This document shows positions 1 through 12,060 of a stretch of DNA of 26,440 bases, piece after piece (the stretch's first letter is position 1; each line of letters opens with the position of its first letter). The DNA is from Isoetes engelmannii (taxonomy: Eukaryota > Streptophyta > Lycopodiopsida > Isoetales > Isoetaceae). The translations under genes were made by a program, and so were the position numbers. The stretch covers positions 1 to 26,440 of the forward strand of contig JAANSK020118904.1 in NCBI GenBank assembly GCA_011763485.2. Direction: 5' to 3'. The notes under the pieces are model-generated. The model was not told the origin of the DNA and did not search any database. It worked only from the letters and a program-made list of their open reading frames with translations.

Positions 1-533
1 TTTCCCTCGAAAACCCTTTGGGGGGGAGGGGGAGAGGGAGGGACAGTGGGGAGGGGGTTTCATCCTGGATATAATATATTGCTGTTTTCTCTTTATTTGA
101 GTCCCATAGATCAATTGGTCTCCATGGGTGCTAAAATATATTCTATTCTATTCTATTCAAATGTTTAGCTAAGGTTGCAAATTTTTACTCTTTTATTTTT
201 TAGCATTTGGCTAAAAAACTCGAAGGTTGATTAGGTCATGAAAAATGTTAAACTAAACTATAATCTTTCCCCAATTTTTTGTCATTTGCTTTAGCCAACA
301 TTTTTTGACAATGTGCTAAAAAATCATCAAATAGCTTAATTTAGCCCTTAAATTATTTCATGAGGACTGTATAGACAATTTTTTTAAAGTAAGACGGTCT
401 AGCCTTCTTTCATTAATCATTCTCTATTTTAAGTGTTTGGGGATTGCAGGGATCGGGCACACATCCATCTCAACGCCACGTGTATGGGCTCAAGTGTGTT
501 TCAGGAGTGGTTGCCAAAGAAAGGTATTAAAAT
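1..533. other. AT-rich non-coding DNA left of the retroelement
   Basis: There is no credible coding sequence here. The first 60 bases are strongly G-rich on the plus strand. The rest is AT-rich, with repeated TTAGC/GCTAAA-like words between about 165 and 350 that recall a small degraded MITE, but I cannot define terminal repeats or a target duplication. The segment may also include leader sequence of the neighbouring retroelement; no LTR copy was recognised in it. Confidence 0.5.
141..158. repeat. TTCTA pentanucleotide microsatellite
   Basis: A short run of about three and a half units of TTCTA is directly visible. It is a simple repeat with no assigned role. Confidence 0.85.
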
Positions 534-3510
534 ATGGAAGGAAAATGCAGCGGGTGGACTAATGCTTCCTTAAGGAGTTCGAAAACAAAGTCTGAAGGAG
601 CCATTCTAGAAGATGAGTTTGATGAAGATGAAGTCAAAGAACTTTGCCCCATACTCACCATTAATGCCTCACAAGAAGACTCAACCAAAGAGATCTTAAT
701 CAACAAAAATGGTAAGCAGAGATCCCTATTTGTAGGTGACTTATTTGATACTCAAAACAAGGATGAGATTGCTAGTTTCTTTGAAGAAAGAAAGGATGTA
801 TTTGCTTGGGATTATTCTGACCTCATTGGCATCAAGGAAGATGTATATCAATTTGAGATTAGAATTAAAGAAGGATGCAAACCTGTTTTTCAGAAGTTGA
901 GAAGAATCAGTGCTACACTTTTGGATCTAATTAAAGAAGAGTTGCATAAAATGTTGGATGCAGGACTTATTGTGGAGATCGTCAACCCTAAATGGGTGTT
1001 CTGTATTGTGCCAGTGGAGAAAAAAAGTGGTGCCTTGAGGATCTGCATTGATTATCGAGATCTCAACAAAGCTACTGTTAAAGATTGTTATCCTCTACCA
1101 TTTTTAAAAGAAATTTTGTATGTTGTTGCAGGGAAAGACATGTATTCTTTTCTGGATGGTTTTTCAGGATTTAACCATATTAGTATCAAGGAGGAAGACC
1201 AGCCAATGACTTCATTTACCACTTTTTGGGGTACTTATGCCATGAAAAAGATGCCATTTGGTTTAATGAATGCCCCCAGCCACATTTCAAAGGGCTATGG
1301 ATACTATTTTCTGTTCAATGTCTGCTGTATAGTTTAGAATTTATTTTGATGATCTTTGTTTGGGGTCTTTCCTTACTAACCATGTGGGATTGCTTGCAAA
1401 GATTTGTACCTTATGCAGGAGTTTTAGAGTCAATCTTAATCCCAAGAAGTGTATCTTCTTTGCATCAAGAGGTCAACTCTTAGGAGTCTCTGGTCAAGGT
1501 ATTCAAGTGGCTCAGGACAAAGTTGAGGCTCCTAAGAAACTGGCACCTCCTCAAAATTTGAAGCAGGTTAAGAGTTTTATTGGTATGACAAGTTTTTTTA
1601 GGATATATATCCCAAATTTTGCTCATGTTGTAAGTCCTATCTCTAAATTAAAAGGGATAGGCAAGTTCTCCAAATCTGAGAGCAAGCACATACCTGTTAC
1701 ATGGACTCCAGAATGTCAAGAAGCCTTTGACTTCCTTATCTCATCAATATGTGAAGCCACACTTTTGAAGAAACCAAATTCGAGTCTACCATTTGAGATT
1801 TATAGTATTGTTACTAAGAGAGCCATAGGGTCTAGCTATTTTGCAAGATAAAGATACCATGGCCTTTGCAAGCAAGCAGTGGTCTGATCTTGAAGAAAGA
1901 TATACCAGAATGGAGAAAAGTGCTGATGCACTCATGTTCCTTATCAATAGACAAGGACATTTGCCTTTAAAAAGACAAGTGCACGTTTACATGAAGCAAA
2001 GTCCTTGGGGATTACTGTATGGTAAGGCAACTAGCAAGCCAAAAATTTAGAGATGGGCTTGTAAGTTACAAAGTTATGACATTATTGTAAAGGAATTGCA
2101 TCTAGTAAGCAATCCAAGTCTTTACTTGCCTTATATGTTTTTTGATCATGAAGATGAGTTGGATACCTCTGACATTTCCCTTGACGTAGCACACTTGAAG
2201 AAAATACAGGGAGAACAGGCTCAAGAAGGATGACAACCAATCAGGAACTTATTACAACATGGAATAATATCCTCAAGTTTTACTTCGAGTCAACTAAGAA
2301 GGTTCAAAGAGAAATGTAGGAAATTTAAACTAATAGATGGTGTTTTATGCTTTTATCAACAGAGATGGAGTCTTTGGCCTCCGTGGATGTTAAAGTATCC
2401 TTCCTTCCTTCCTTCCTTCCTTCCTTATTAAGATGTGTGGATGAAGAGGCGGCTGCCATGATCATCAAAGAAATGCACAAAGGCATTTGTGGAGGACATA
2501 TTGCTAGAGATACCACAGCAAAGAAAATACTTAGAGCAGGCTACTATTGGCCCACTATTTTTAACGATTGTTATGATATTATTAAGATCTGTCATCAATG
2601 CCAGATATTTGGTAAAAGGATCCTTCTTTCAGCTGCTTTGAATCCCATTATATCTCCAAGACCATTTCAAACATGGGGACTTGATTATATTGGCTCCAAT
2701 AACCCTTCTTCTGTAGGACAGCACCAAGATATCATTGTAGCTACAGATTACTTTACTAAATGGTCAGAAGCAATACCTTTGAAGCAAGCCAATGCTATCA
2801 CCACAACAAGATTCCTACATGAGTATGTGTGTGCCAGGTTTGGTATTCCCTTTAAAATACACTCTAATCGAGGTACACCATTTGTTAATGAAGTTATACA
2901 AATCTATTGAGCATTCCATAAGGTGCACACAAAGAGCTCTTCATACTATCCACAAAGTAATGGACAAGCTGAATCTACTAACAAGGTCTTGAAAAGTATC
3001 TTGCAGAAAACAGTAGAAGCAAACAAGAGGGATTGGCGTATCAAGATAGTGGATGCACTTTGAGCTTATAGAGTCACCATCAAGACAACCACTAGTCACA
3101 CTCCATTCAACTTAGTCTATGGCATTGAAACTGTGCTTCCAAGAGCTTGAACTGGCATCTTTGAGGTTAGCTCATAAGTTATGTTTACCATTTGAAAATG
3201 CCTTACAAGAAAGATTGGATGCCTTGTTGCATTTAGATGAGTACAGGTTGGAAGCTGAAAATACTAATTTACTGAAGAAAGCCATAAATTTCACAGCATT
3301 CAAGGCTACTCATAAGATACATGGTATATTCAAGGAAGGAGAACTTGTTCTCAAATGGAATAAAGCTAAAGAAGACTCAGTTGGTATGTTTGATGGCTCT
3401 TGGAAAGGCCCCTTTGTGGTCACAGGTTCTGCAGGTTGTAATTTGTATTGGTTAAGAGAAATGACCTCAGACCTGTCCCTACCAAATCCTATCAACAATT
3501 TGCAATGAAG
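534..3510 (+). mobile_element. Ty3/gypsy retrotransposon remnant (pol region), broken
   Basis: This is a fossil pol region of a Ty3/gypsy LTR retrotransposon, read left to right. The first 40% is reverse transcriptase, with recognisable RICIDYRDLNKATVKD and MPFGLMNAPS motifs. The middle carries RNase H-like sequence. The last 40% is integrase: an H-H-C-C zinc-binding stretch (GGHIARDT ... CHQC), then a core beginning WGLDYIG and containing ATDYFTKW. The integrase wording resembles non-chromoviral Tat/Athila-type elements more than chromoviruses, and I saw no chromodomain; the clade call is an inference. Gag and protease were not found. No pair of flanking LTRs was recognised, so the true ends and age are unknown. 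The copy is broken many times (at least half a dozen disruptions) and is clearly old. Confidence 0.93.
2398..2426. repeat. TTCC tetranucleotide microsatellite
   Basis: About seven uninterrupted TTCC units lie within the retroelement remnant. It is a simple repeat. Confidence 0.9.
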
Positions 3511-3760
3511 AGGTATTGGGATCACCATGTTTGCTTGACCCCGTTTCAATCTTAGGACGTCTTTCAAGAACCGTGTCTTTTAAGTCAATTGTACTAATAA
3601 GGATGGTGAAAACAAAAGATTGCTAATATCCTTATTAAGAATCCAATGCAGATCCATCTGCCAAGTCAACCTGATCACCATCTGACCTTTGCTTCCTCAA
3701 TTTTGCAATAAGCAGAATCCTACTAGCTCCTTCATTCCATCAAGGGTGCTCCTGAAGTTG

Positions 3761-4108
3761 TTTGCCTAACGAGTTTATGTGTTTTCATGACAGGTGCACT
3801 CTTGTCCCATCTTCATTCATCTGTCTTAAGTGGTCCTACCATCCATCCTGGCTTCTACTCCTCATATTCACTTCCTATAAGCACTCTGCCTGTCAGCTTC
3901 ACCATCATATGCAGAGTTGCACATTCTGGAGAAAGAATTGTGTTTGTTCCTAATGGTTTTCTATGTTTCCATGGCAGGGGCACCCTTGTTCCATCTCCAT
4001 TCACCTGTCTAGAGTTGTCCTACAAGTCATCTTAGCCTCTCTCTTTTACAACCACCTCCTACAGCACTCTGCTCCTCAGCTTTACCATCATAGCAGAGTT
4101 GCACCCTC
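3761..4108 (+). repeat. Two diverged tandem copies of a ~180-bp unit
   Basis: The segment at about 3761-3930 is repeated with divergence at about 3945-4108. Shared landmarks in the same order are a TATGTTTYCATG-like block, CCATCTYCATTCA, TGTCCTA/GGTCCTA, AGCACTCTGC, CAGCTTYACCATCATA and GCAGAGTTGCAC. The period is about 180 bp. It lies just downstream of the integrase end of the retroelement and may belong to its 3' non-coding part. No function is inferred. Confidence 0.75.
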
Positions 4109-6272
4109 ATAAAGCTGAACAAAGTACACATTTTTCTTGTTTTGGCGAGATTTCACTATTCAAGCAAAGGCACAAGTTGAAGACCCCTCTATTTTGTTCA
4201 TTCTGATGCTTTATGACTGAGGGGACCATCCATTTTCTTGTTTTGGCGAGATGTTTCCCCAAAGGGCAACATACTACTCTTTGGATCATGCATTTGGACT
4301 AGGTCAAGTTGCTCTTTAAGCTTAGAATGAAGTTTGGAAGACCTTGGTAGTCAACATTGATATGGAGGTCAAAAAGTCTATATTCAACACAAGGCATTCA
4401 AGGTCAAACTCAATTTGGAGGTACTTCTTTGAGATCAAAAGTTTAGTCAATAATTTGCTGTAGGAGACTCTGGGTTCTAAAGATTGGAAGATGCCTATTT
4501 GAAGATTGAAAGTTAGAGTTTGGAAGATTCCCTCACAAATGGTTCCAGGTCATAGCCATTTCCTTCATTCCCATATTTGTTTCTTATTTTAATCCACTTT
4601 TGCATATTTTTACCTAGCCATTTCTTTTTATATTCATGGTCTTGCCTCCATAACTACTCAATCTCTTTCCCGTATGGATTTTCAATCTAGCCTATCTATT
4701 CATCCATCACACATCCACTTTGAGCATCCTTGATTCACTCTCACTACTACCATTATGTTTCCATAGTCATGTTGCCAACTTATTATTTTCTTAGCCCTTA
4801 CCAAATATCTTTCCTCTTGCCATTTACTAGCCTTCTTTCCTTTCCTTTTTTATTTTCTCTATCATGGTCTCAAGGTCTCAAGACTTCCTTGCTTCCTTGG
4901 AAATAGGGTCTTGCAATTATACATGTTTCATCACGAGCTTGGATGCCTAACCAAAGTATGGGTTTGAACCTATCTCACATAATCCCAATTTCCTTAAAGC
5001 CACCTCAAACTTTTCTCCTTGGCTTATTGGGGTTGCTCAACCTTTGCTAAAAAATCCAAATACCCCATTTATACGGGCAAAACACGGATGCGAATACATG
5101 AATACCATTGCACCGTATCGCGAAAAAATTGAGTATGAACCCTAAAATCGAGAAAAGAAGCTCGGGTCACGCCTAAATCACTGCCTTGATCTCTGGAAGC
5201 ACCCTATTTTTGGATTCCCGCCTCTCTGCAACCTAACAAACTAAAAAATTGAGGCCTAAGATTCTGGAACCATTTAAACTAAATTATATATACAAGGAAA
5301 GCAATTTGACAACTTTCGAAGGCCCAGAAGCAGTAATCCGACATTGATACATGCTGAGCATGATCTGTACAATTCTTAAAGTACCTGAGCATTCCTTGAT
5401 CAGATTTGCAGAAGATCTGATTGATATTATATTCCAAATTGACTATTGTGATATTTGAATGACCTGCTATTACTCCTGAAGTGTTGATTCATCCTTATTT
5501 GACATTGTTATGACTATTTCACCTTCTTATCAATGAAAAATGATTGCTAAAGTTATCAACTACTATCTGATACAATTTCTAGCTTTTTTACCTTGCAAAA
5601 AATTATCTAGTAGCTTTATCACTTGCTCTATGTTGAGTTAAAACAATTTGCCATCTTTATTTGCATCCTTAAATACCTATTGGCTTTGAAGAAACTCAAA
5701 AACACCTTCTCAAACTCGATTTGCAAATTCATACTTTCTGTTTTACAGTATTCTTGACTACTTTTCCAAAAAACAAGGTATAGATCATACTTCCCTATAT
5801 CCAAATTCAATTTTAAAACCTTTGCCCTTTCATTGCAGACATTTTTACCCCCTTGGTCTTTTAAGTTTCTCAAAAATTCCATCTGCAACTCAAAAAGCAA
5901 ATTCTGGGTTCTGTTTTGGCATGTTGACTTTCACTGACCAATTTTTGACACCACTTTGAGCTTGAATATCTCCCAGATCTAAGCTCTGGCTTGGTAAGAA
6001 ATGATTGCACTGCATTCCCACAATCGTTTTGTGCTGGTCTAAACAAGTTGACCTCAACAAGCAATCTACACTTGGTTGCTACATCGATTTGAATAAGTGA
6101 TCCATTTCCAGAAATGGAAAAGGTGTGATAGCTTGATTTCTAGAACTTTTCTTGAAAAAATTCTTGTGCAGATTGATCACCTTAAGTGATATGGAGGTTC
6201 TAACCCCAATTTGAGCTTAGTCTCAAGTTGGTTTCTTGTGGTTGACCTTTAAGCCAGGTTGAGGGTCAACAG
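4109..6272. other. Long non-coding stretch downstream of the retroelement
   Basis: No credible gene is seen. A 20-base block, TTTTCTTGTTTTGGCGAGAT, occurs twice, near 4133 and near 4232. From about 4560 to 4900 the plus strand is markedly pyrimidine-rich (many CTT, TCC and CATTC words). This could be retroelement 3' sequence, but no LTR boundary can be placed. From about 5230 onward the DNA is AT-rich with only small scattered ORFs (minus-strand ORFs at 5628-5900 and 5870-6064) that show no family motif. Confidence 0.5.
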
Positions 6273-6619
6273 TAGGCACTTGGTTAAGAGAGCAAGTTGT
6301 CAATGAGGACGAGGATGTAGCCTAGATTGGCAATGCGATTACTAAAAATTCTCAAAAGAGCAACTTTTTTCTCAACTTAATGAAACTCAGTCTGATCGAT
6401 TCTTATAAACATGGCTGATTTATGCTTTCAAAATGACTCGATTCCTGCTTTATTTTGCGAACTATTGTGAACAGATTCAGGTCTGCTTGTTGGAATGCAT
6501 CATATGTTTCATTTGTGGCTATGGACGGATTTCGAATAAGGCAAATGGGAGCATTGTTGATTTTGTAGGGGTTTCTAAAACAGAATGTCGATTGTTGGTG
6601 TCATCGCCGCCTGACACGA

Positions 6620-7005
6620 CTGAGGATAAACTTACCCTGGATTGAATCCCGACCTCCTGGATCTCCACCTGAGGGGATCCCACAGTTAACTGCGCAGTTA
6701 ATGGCTTACTGCACAGTTTTGGTTGTTTTTTCGACAGAATGGAGCTCTCTTGGCGCAGCGGCACTCGCCTTGCTTCGCTTCCTCCTTGGCTCTTCCCATG
6801 CCTCTGATCCAGGCCATTTCGGCCAGCCTTGAACTGGTTCGATCTGATTTGGTGGAGGATCAGTGGAGAAAAACCCACTGAAAAAAACCCACATTATCCC
6901 TATAAGGGGGAGAAATTCTGCACCGTTACTGCGCAGTAAGGTGGGATCCCAGAGGGCGGGATCCCATCTCCGCGATCACCCAAGCCGGGGTAAGCCTATC
7001 CTCAG
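6620..7005. mobile_element. Non-autonomous TIR transposon (MULE-like), 386 bp
   Basis: The element has imperfect terminal inverted repeats of about 64-65 bp, at 6620-6683 and 6941-7005. Both begin CTGAGGATA when read inward and both finish at GGGATCCCAC. An 11-base direct repeat, CCGCCTGACAC, flanks it at 6607-6617 and 7006-7016 and reads as a target-site duplication, with two extra bases (GA) on the left. Copy B of the surrounding duplication lacks the element, giving an empty site near 8630. No transposase is encoded. Long TIRs and a 9-11-bp duplication fit Mutator-like elements best; the family assignment is an inference. Confidence 0.85.
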
Positions 7006-7249
7006 CCGCCTGACACACGAGAATTACGCTTATAGGAAACAAACTCACAGGGTATTACCAAGAATTGTGCCCTGCAGGTGGGTTAACGCCCTCAACGCCA
7101 ATGTAGCATAGGGGCAACCTATAGTGCGTACGCAACACAAGTTAGCTCTATGGACCTAGACACGCAAGCTTCGGTTCAAACTTCTTTGAATTTAAAGTAG
7201 ACCAAGACACTTGCTGAATTAATTACATGCAAAAGAAAGCACAGAGGGA

Positions 7250-7718
7250 CAGGGGTTAAATTTGAATGTTGTTGTACCATTCTTGAGGCCGTTAACCATT
7301 CAGAGAATGCCCATCTGTTTTTAGGCATGCAGAGGAATGATTAAATAAGAAAGTGCCATTCAGATAGAAATAGGGAAAATTTATCACCCCTTCGTTAGAA
7401 TGGCCTCATTTATTAAAACATTCTAAATTTTTATACTTTATATGTTTTAATATTTTTATTTCAAAAATATCTTACAAAGATTTTATTTGAAAATAAATAT
7501 TTATGAACTTTGTATTTGACAGTCAAGATATAGTTTATTTTAGAACTTTTATAATTCAGTGAATTTTTTTTTTTCTAATTTATGACTTGGTTGAATTCCA
7601 ATCAAAGACTTAATATTCAATTGAATGGCACTACAAAAAACTACCATTCACTTCGAAAGGCAAGTTAAGACTTACCCTTCAAATAAACGATAGGATTGCC
7701 ATTCAAATTTAACCTTTA
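7250..7718. mobile_element. hAT-like MITE, about 469 bp
   Basis: The ends are inverted copies of GGTTAAATTTGAATG (left) and CATTCAAATTTAACC (right). The left end starts CAGGGG, as hAT elements commonly do. Near-matching 8-mers flank it: CAGAGGGA at 7242-7249 and CAGCGGGA at 7719-7726. The matching place in copy B, near 8860, has no such insert, which supports insertion into copy A. The interior is AT-rich with repeated CATTC/GAATG words and no ORF of note. Confidence 0.72.
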
Positions 7719-7919
7719 CAGCGGGATGTTATAATTTGAAATGTCAAAATGGCCGCCCAACAAAATTCTTAAATAAGGGTGCCATGTGGAATTAAAAAAA
7801 AAAAATAGCTATCCATGTCAGGACATAGAATATTCGTGACATGGTGGATCCGCCAGGTGGTGGAATCTGATTGAATTAGTGCGCGAGTGGGACGAACGTA
7901 TCCTCGTTGTCTCAAATTG

Positions 7920-8293
7920 AGGAACGTTCTACTGCTATGTTGTATTTTGCCTCGCTTGAGGCATGATACCCTAGTTCAGCTAGAAATCGCATCCAACCAG
8001 TGAAAGGCCAAAAAATCCTTTCAAGCATTTGATCCATATCAAGGGCATGTTTTTGCTTGTGAGACCGACCTGCAGCTATCAAACCTGGTTAGTTTATGCA
8101 AAGGAAGACCCCATCAAAGACCCAAATGCCCCTCATTACGAAGAGTGTATGTCTCTGGTGGGAATCAATCACTAAAGGGACTGTAGCTTACCCTAATAAC
8201 GATCTCCAATTGGACTCGATAGGAACCACTAAAGACCTTAGGCTTGCATGGACGGTTGAAGGGAAGACTTCAAGTATTTTGATTCCAAGCAAT
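7920..8293 (+). other. Spacer between duplication copies A and B
   Basis: This is unique sequence between the two copies. An 83-codon ORF (8096-8347) begins here and runs into the start of copy B, ending EDKDVA. No family is recognised. Its last 17 codons are the part shared with copy A. It may be a remnant of a terminal exon or chance. Confidence 0.4.
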
Positions 8294-9060
8294 GTAGGCA
8301 CTTGGTTAAGAGAGCTAGTTGTCAATGAGGACAAGGATGTAGCCTAGATTGGCAATGTGGTTACTAAAAATTCTTAAAAGAGCAAGTTTTTCTCAACTTA
8401 ATGAAACTCTGCTTGATAGATTCTTGTAAACATGGCTGATTCTTGCTTTCAAAACGACTCGGTTTCTGCTTTATTTTGCGAACTATTGTGAACAAATTCA
8501 GGTCTGTTTGTTGCAATGCATCACATATTTCATTTGCGGCTATGGACGCATTTCAAATAAGGCAAATGGGAGCATTGCTGATTTTGCAAGGGATTCTAAA
8601 ACAGAATGTCGATTGCTGGTGGCATCGCCGCTCGTCAGGCGAGAATTACGCTTACATGAAACAAACTCAGGGGGTATTTACCAAGAATTGTGCCCTGTGG
8701 GTGGGTTAATACCCTCAATGCCAATCTAGCATAGGGGCAACATGTAGTGCCTACGCAACACAAGTTATCCCTGTGGACCTAGACACGCAAGCTTCGGATT
8801 TCTTTGAATTTAAAGTAGACCAAGACACTTGCTGAATTAATTACATGCAAAAGAAAGCATATATAGGGATGTTATAATTTGAAACGTCAAAAATGGCCGC
8901 CCAGCAAAATTCTTAAATAAGAGTGCCACGTCGATTTAAAAAAAATAGCTATCCATGTCAGGACAGAGAATATTCGTGACATGGTGGATCCGCCACGCGG
9001 CGGAATCTGATTGACTTAGTGCGCGAGTGGGACGAACGTATCCTCGCTGTCTCACATTGA
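8294..9060 (+). repeat. Direct duplication, copy B (upstream of the 14-3-3 gene)
   Basis: This is the uninterrupted counterpart of 6273-7919. It ends at about 9060, roughly 275 bp before the 14-3-3 start codon, so the distal promoter of that gene is duplicated DNA. It contains a GCCACGTCG word near 8926 that is altered to GCCATGTGG in copy A, and a CATATATAGGG word near 8859 at the place where the hAT-like element sits in copy A. Whether either acts in transcription is unknown. Confidence 0.9.
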
Positions 9061-9335
9061 GGAACGTGAGCACACAGTAACTGGTTGCTTTTCCACTCTG
9101 CCGTAACTAAGTACTTCCGATCGATCCACTTTCCCAGCTCTTCAACTCGCAGCTCCACCGCCGGATTTGGGCTCGGAATCGCCGGATTTGGGCTTCTTCC
9201 CTGGTACGTAGTTTCTATTGTTTGATTCGTTTTTTCCTTTGCATCTTTTCATTCTCATTTTGATCTCCCCTGCATCAGAAGCCCCCGCTTTTTCTTCATT
9301 CCAAATCCTTTGCTTTCGCTACCATCTCTCTCGCC
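9061..9335 (+). promoter_or_regulatory. Proximal promoter and 5' leader of the 14-3-3 gene
   Basis: This non-coding segment lies directly before the start codon. It becomes C- and T-rich toward the ATG, as plant 5' leaders often are. It holds a 15-base direct repeat, CGCCGGATTTGGGCT, at 9159-9173 and 9180-9194. A GTACGT at about 9205 and a CATCAG near 9276 could bound a short leader intron, but that is only a possibility. No clear TATA box was placed. Confidence 0.5.
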
Positions 9336-10762
<1,427 letters not shown>

Positions 10763-10856
10763 AACTTCCGAGCACCCGCGATATTTGTTTGCATAAAGAA
10801 GCTTCAATGGCGGCCTCAAGAAATTGTGAGCAGCTAGGTGGTTTTTTTCTGCATTA

Positions 10857-10862
10857 AATAAA
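10857..10862 (+). terminator. Poly(A) signal AATAAA of the 14-3-3 gene
   Basis: A canonical AATAAA lies 95 bases after the TAA stop, at a usual distance for a plant 3' untranslated region. The exact cleavage site cannot be placed. Confidence 0.65.
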
Positions 10863-11406
10863 GCTGCACACCATGTGGTCCTTTGCACTCTGCCGAATTG
10901 TTTGACTTACACTTAGTATCCCTGCACAATATAGTCAAGCCAGCTGTCAGCTGAAGGATGCGAAACCAGGACTTGTAAGTGGTGTCTAATTTACACCACT
11001 TGTACGTTATGAGTTCAAATTGTTTAGAAAGGTTCAGAGCTATTACACTAAGAAAGGGTGTGCTTATATAAAAGTAAATTAAGGCACAAGTTCCACAATC
11101 TATAGATCAACTTGGTCCCATCATATTGAATTGGGCTCCCGAGCTAGTTCCATCAATCTATTTGTTGTTTAAACATTTGTATTAAAGGAGTTGTCGTTCT
11201 TTCTCACATAAAATCATCTCGGCAGATTGTATGGTTAGCGCTTTAATTCCACATTATAATCATCTTTTCCTTTGTTGAAGGGCAAGAAAGAAAAGATATC
11301 CTTGCTTCTTATGGACAGCCGTCTTGCTAGATAATCTACTTTACTTGATTCAAATTACTTTCGACACAACACAATTCATCTTATTTTTTGATATAAAAGA
11401 ATGTAC
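10863..11406. other. Intergenic DNA after the 14-3-3 gene
   Basis: The left part is probably remaining 3' untranslated sequence. I see no ORF with family motifs, no RNA gene and no repeat of note. Confidence 0.45.
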
Positions 11407-11508
11407 GGGGAAGGGAAATGGGGGAGGGTTTTCCGCTTAATTCGGTGGGGTCTTAGCCGGGAGCGGGTCACCGGATTAACCGGAAAACCCGACCCTTTTT
11501 CCTTCCCC
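11407..11508. repeat. Compact inverted repeat (hairpin), arms of about 38 bp
   Basis: The left arm is 11407-11445, the right arm 11471-11508, and the loop about 25 bp. Both arms, read inward, start GGGGAAGG, share GGGTTTTCC and TTAA, and end CGG, with scattered mismatches. It is more G-rich than its surroundings. It may be a foldback element or small MITE; no target duplication was found. Confidence 0.75.
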
Positions 11509-11649
11509 TATCAATATGGAAACATGAGAGCAAAATTTGCCCCCCTTCTCCCCTGCGGCCATGGCTTTCTCAAGGCGCCTAGGGAGGCCGCTTATGGATC
11601 CTAGCACGTCTGTGCGAATGGCGACGGCGCAAGCTTGAGAAGAACAAGC

Positions 11650-11811
11650 TCAAGCCATTTTGACAGAGTTTTTTGCAGTTTTAGCCGTTTTTCTAGCTGC
11701 ACAAGCTGATTTTTCTTCATTAGCTTTAGCAGTTTCATCTCTGAATGGCGTTGGAGCATTAGGATCAAAAGATACAGGTAAATCAGCGACTTCTTCTTTG
11801 ATGCGAAAGCT
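11650..11811 (-). pseudogene. Possible coding remnant, unrecognised
   Basis: A 53-codon minus-strand frame has balanced, protein-like composition (contains DLPVSFDPNAPTPF and KANEEKSACAARKTAKTAKN) and ends in TGA. It opens only just after an in-frame stop, and no upstream exon was found. A second minus frame over the same DNA (11601-11840) is longer but Leu/Lys-rich and less protein-like. I do not recognise the family. It could be a gene fragment, a captured exon or chance. Confidence 0.2.
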
Positions 11812-12020
11812 TTAATTTGAAAAGCAGAGCATAACAACACATGAAACAGAAATCACGCCAGCTTTCACAAAGCAAATAGACTTGAACGAATCATCTGTTT
11901 GGCTCTATTCCATGGCGATAAAAACCCTAAAAATCCTCCATCCTACCTTGTCTTCTTTTAGGGATTCAAACCCGTAGAAAATAAGCGTTAGCCTGGCTCC
12001 ACGCAGCAAGCCATAAGGTT
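11812..12020. other. Non-coding DNA with tRNA-like fragment
   Basis: There is no gene. On the minus strand near 11950-11975 the word GGGTTTGAATCCC resembles a tRNA B box. A similar GGGTTTGAATCC with related neighbours occurs on the plus strand near 15856. The two may be scattered pieces of one tRNA-derived family. Confidence 0.3.
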
Positions 12021-12060
12021 CAGGTCATCCTTGTCAGTTCCAATCGGCCTCACCGCCAAC
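12021..12060 (+). repeat. SINE-like tail fragment, inverted relative to 14009-14035
   Basis: CAGGTCATCCTTGTCAGTTC and the following CAATCGG recur, with a single mismatch, as the reverse complement at 14009-14035, where they join the body of a SINE-like fragment. Similarity continues weakly for about ten more bases. It is read as a dispersed fragment of the same repeat family. Confidence 0.55.

Larger units (their letters stand above)
6273..7919 (+). repeat. Direct duplication, copy A (interrupted by two TIR elements)
   Basis: Outside two inserted elements this stretch matches 8294-9060 in the same order and orientation, at roughly nine identical bases in ten by eye. Homology starts at GTAGGCACTTGGTTAAGAGA and ends at TTGAGGAACGT; flanks on both sides differ. 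Copy A lacks the 14-3-3 gene that follows copy B. The copies do not start TG and end CA and have no primer-binding site between them, so LTRs are unlikely. Confidence 0.9.

Noticed and set aside
5628-6064. Minus-strand ORFs of 90 and 64 codons
   Set aside because: No family motifs, AT-rich composition and no splice or promoter support; most likely chance.
6273-9060. Copies A and B as the two LTRs of a small TRIM/LARD element
   Set aside because: They lack TG...CA ends, no primer-binding site follows the left copy, and no polypurine tract precedes the right copy.
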